This document shows positions 12,151 through 12,691 of a stretch of 12,691 nt of DNA, in pieces. This DNA is from RGIG1840 sp964626795 (lineage in GTDB: Bacteria > Bacillota_I > Bacilli_A > RF39 > UBA660). Made by a program: the position numbers and the translations under genes. The stretch spans positions 1-12,691 of the forward strand of contig CAZVIQ010000022.1 in NCBI GenBank assembly GCA_964626795.1, in the 5' to 3' direction. How positions within the stretch are numbered: the first letter of the stretch is position 1; each line of letters starts with the position of its first letter. The notes below the pieces were generated by a model that was not told the origin of the DNA, made no database searches, and worked only from the letters and a program-made list of their open reading frames with translations.

Positions 12151-12632
12151 TTTTCTTCCTCCATATTCAACAATTTATTCAGCTCGCTTAGTGGTGAAGT
12201 GTTTTCATTCTTTGTTTCACCAGTTAAACTCCAGCCTTCTCCTTCAGTTACTGCTTTGTTATTTTCTTTAACTATTCTTAAAGGCTTCTCCAGTACAATA
12301 TTTTCCCATATAAACGGAAAAATATCAAGTGTATTTGCATTAATTTTTAAATTTTCTTCCATTTTACCTTCAGAATCAAAAGATTTATTTACATTAATAT
12401 TAAAATTATACTCTACTTCTTCTAAACTTATTGTACATTCTAAAATCATTGTTCCCTTAATATTAAGTTCTATTTCATAGAGTTCTTCTTCATATTTTTT
12501 TATAATACCCTTGACTTTACAGTGTGGAATATCGATTATTTCAACTTTTAATAATATATCTTTATCAAATACAATATCTTCTTCAAAAGTAATAACATTT
12601 TGATTTCTATATCTATTTAAGTCAATCTTCAT
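12147..12632 (-). CDS. yceD: YceD/DUF177 family protein
   Basis: YceD (DUF177) proteins are encoded just before rpmF in most bacteria and have been linked to 23S rRNA metabolism; the exact activity is not settled. The 161-residue product is beta-rich, with the family's central strand-Cys feature (GTMILECTISLEEVEYNF, 59-76) and the C-terminal signature GEGWSLTGE followed by SPLSELNKLL, corresponding to the family's GxGW...DPRxxxLxxL. The expected 'DPR' is replaced by 'SPL'. The ATG at 12632 has AGGTGA five bases upstream and a good promoter behind it. Its TGA overlaps the rpmF ATG by two bases, so both are translated in a coupled way. Confidence 0.88.
   Translation of the reverse strand: MKIDLNRYRNQNVITFEEDIVFDKDILLKVEIIDIPHCKVKGIIKKYEEELYEIELNIKGTMILECTISLEEVEYNFNINVNKSFDSEGKMEENLKINANTLDIFPFIWENIVLEKPLRIVKENNKAVTEGEGWSLTGETKNENTSPLSELNKLLNMEEEK
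12158..12162 (-). promoter_or_regulatory. Ribosome binding site that fixes the rpmF start
   Basis: GGAGG on the minus strand lies inside the last codons of yceD, seven bases before the ATG at 12150. It decides for the N-terminally extended form of L32; no other SD lies near the position where L32 normally begins. Confidence 0.8.
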
Positions 12633-12648
12633 TTTCTCACCTGTAATA

Positions 12649-12677
12649 ATTATACAATAAATTTTTATAAATGTAAC
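12649..12677 (-). promoter_or_regulatory. Promoter of yceD-rpmF
   Basis: GTTACA (12677-12672) and a perfect TATAAT (12654-12649) are separated by 17 bases on the minus strand, and the box is preceded by ATTG. Transcription would start about 10 bases upstream of the ribosome binding site. It matches four of six bases of the -35 consensus. Upstream sequence reaches the window end, so further elements cannot be judged. Confidence 0.7.
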
Positions 12678-12691
12678 TTTTAAATTACTTT

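Noticed and set aside
1..12691. CRISPR array, insertion sequence, tRNA, rRNA, riboswitch or phage genes
   Set aside because: Reading both strands I found no regularly spaced repeats, transposase-like frames, clover-leaf sequences or conserved riboswitch cores; non-coding stretches are all under about 260 bases.

Overview
The window is strongly AT-rich and reads as housekeeping chromosome of a low-GC Firmicute (class Bacilli). The evidence is YlbD, YlbE and DUF2624 family genes next to parE-parC, uvrC, yceD-rpmF and a class B penicillin-binding protein, with AGGTGA/GGAGG-type ribosome binding sites throughout. TGG codes for Trp and TGA is used as a stop (yceD, ylbD), so the code is the standard bacterial one and not the Mycoplasma code. 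The PBP implies a peptidoglycan wall. An uncultured gut Bacilli lineage (for example the RF39 type) would fit, but that placement is a guess. A run of exactly 100 N at 3025-3124 marks a scaffold gap in a draft or metagenome assembly.

Layout: all genes but one lie on the minus strand, so in transcription order the window reads right to left. (1) 12.69-11.9 kb: sigma-A-type promoter, yceD and rpmF (ribosomal protein L32 with an odd N-terminal extension), closed by a clear intrinsic terminator. (2) 11.85-9.26 kb: uvrC, overlapping a gene for a shortened RnfC-like protein. (3) 9.26-9.0 kb: about 250 bases holding apparent gene wreckage, namely an out-of-frame continuation of the RnfC-like protein and a 5' stub resembling a Nudix hydrolase, then the parE promoter. 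(4) 9.0-3.9 kb: parE, parC, ylbD, ylbE. A perfect 14-bp hairpin between parC and ylbD buries the ylbD ribosome binding site. (5) 3.85-3.0 kb: a pilin-like operon with its own extended -10 promoter: one unorthodox pilin-like protein, one canonical prepilin, then the N gap. (6) 2.75-3.0 kb: the only plus-strand gene (DUF2624), divergent from pbp2 and ending in a long hairpin. (7) 2.7-0 kb: pbp2, then rpmG and efp (cut by the window edge) from a promoter inside the 3' end of pbp2.

Functionally the window covers translation (L32, L33, EF-P), chromosome decatenation (topoisomerase IV), nucleotide excision repair (UvrC), cell-wall synthesis (PBP2) and a small pilin/pseudopilin locus. I see no wholly new system. 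The points most worth a second look are the SD-sequestering hairpin between parC and ylbD, the L32 N-terminal extension, the decaying stretch between the RnfC-like gene and parE, and the pilin pair with a non-canonical processing site.
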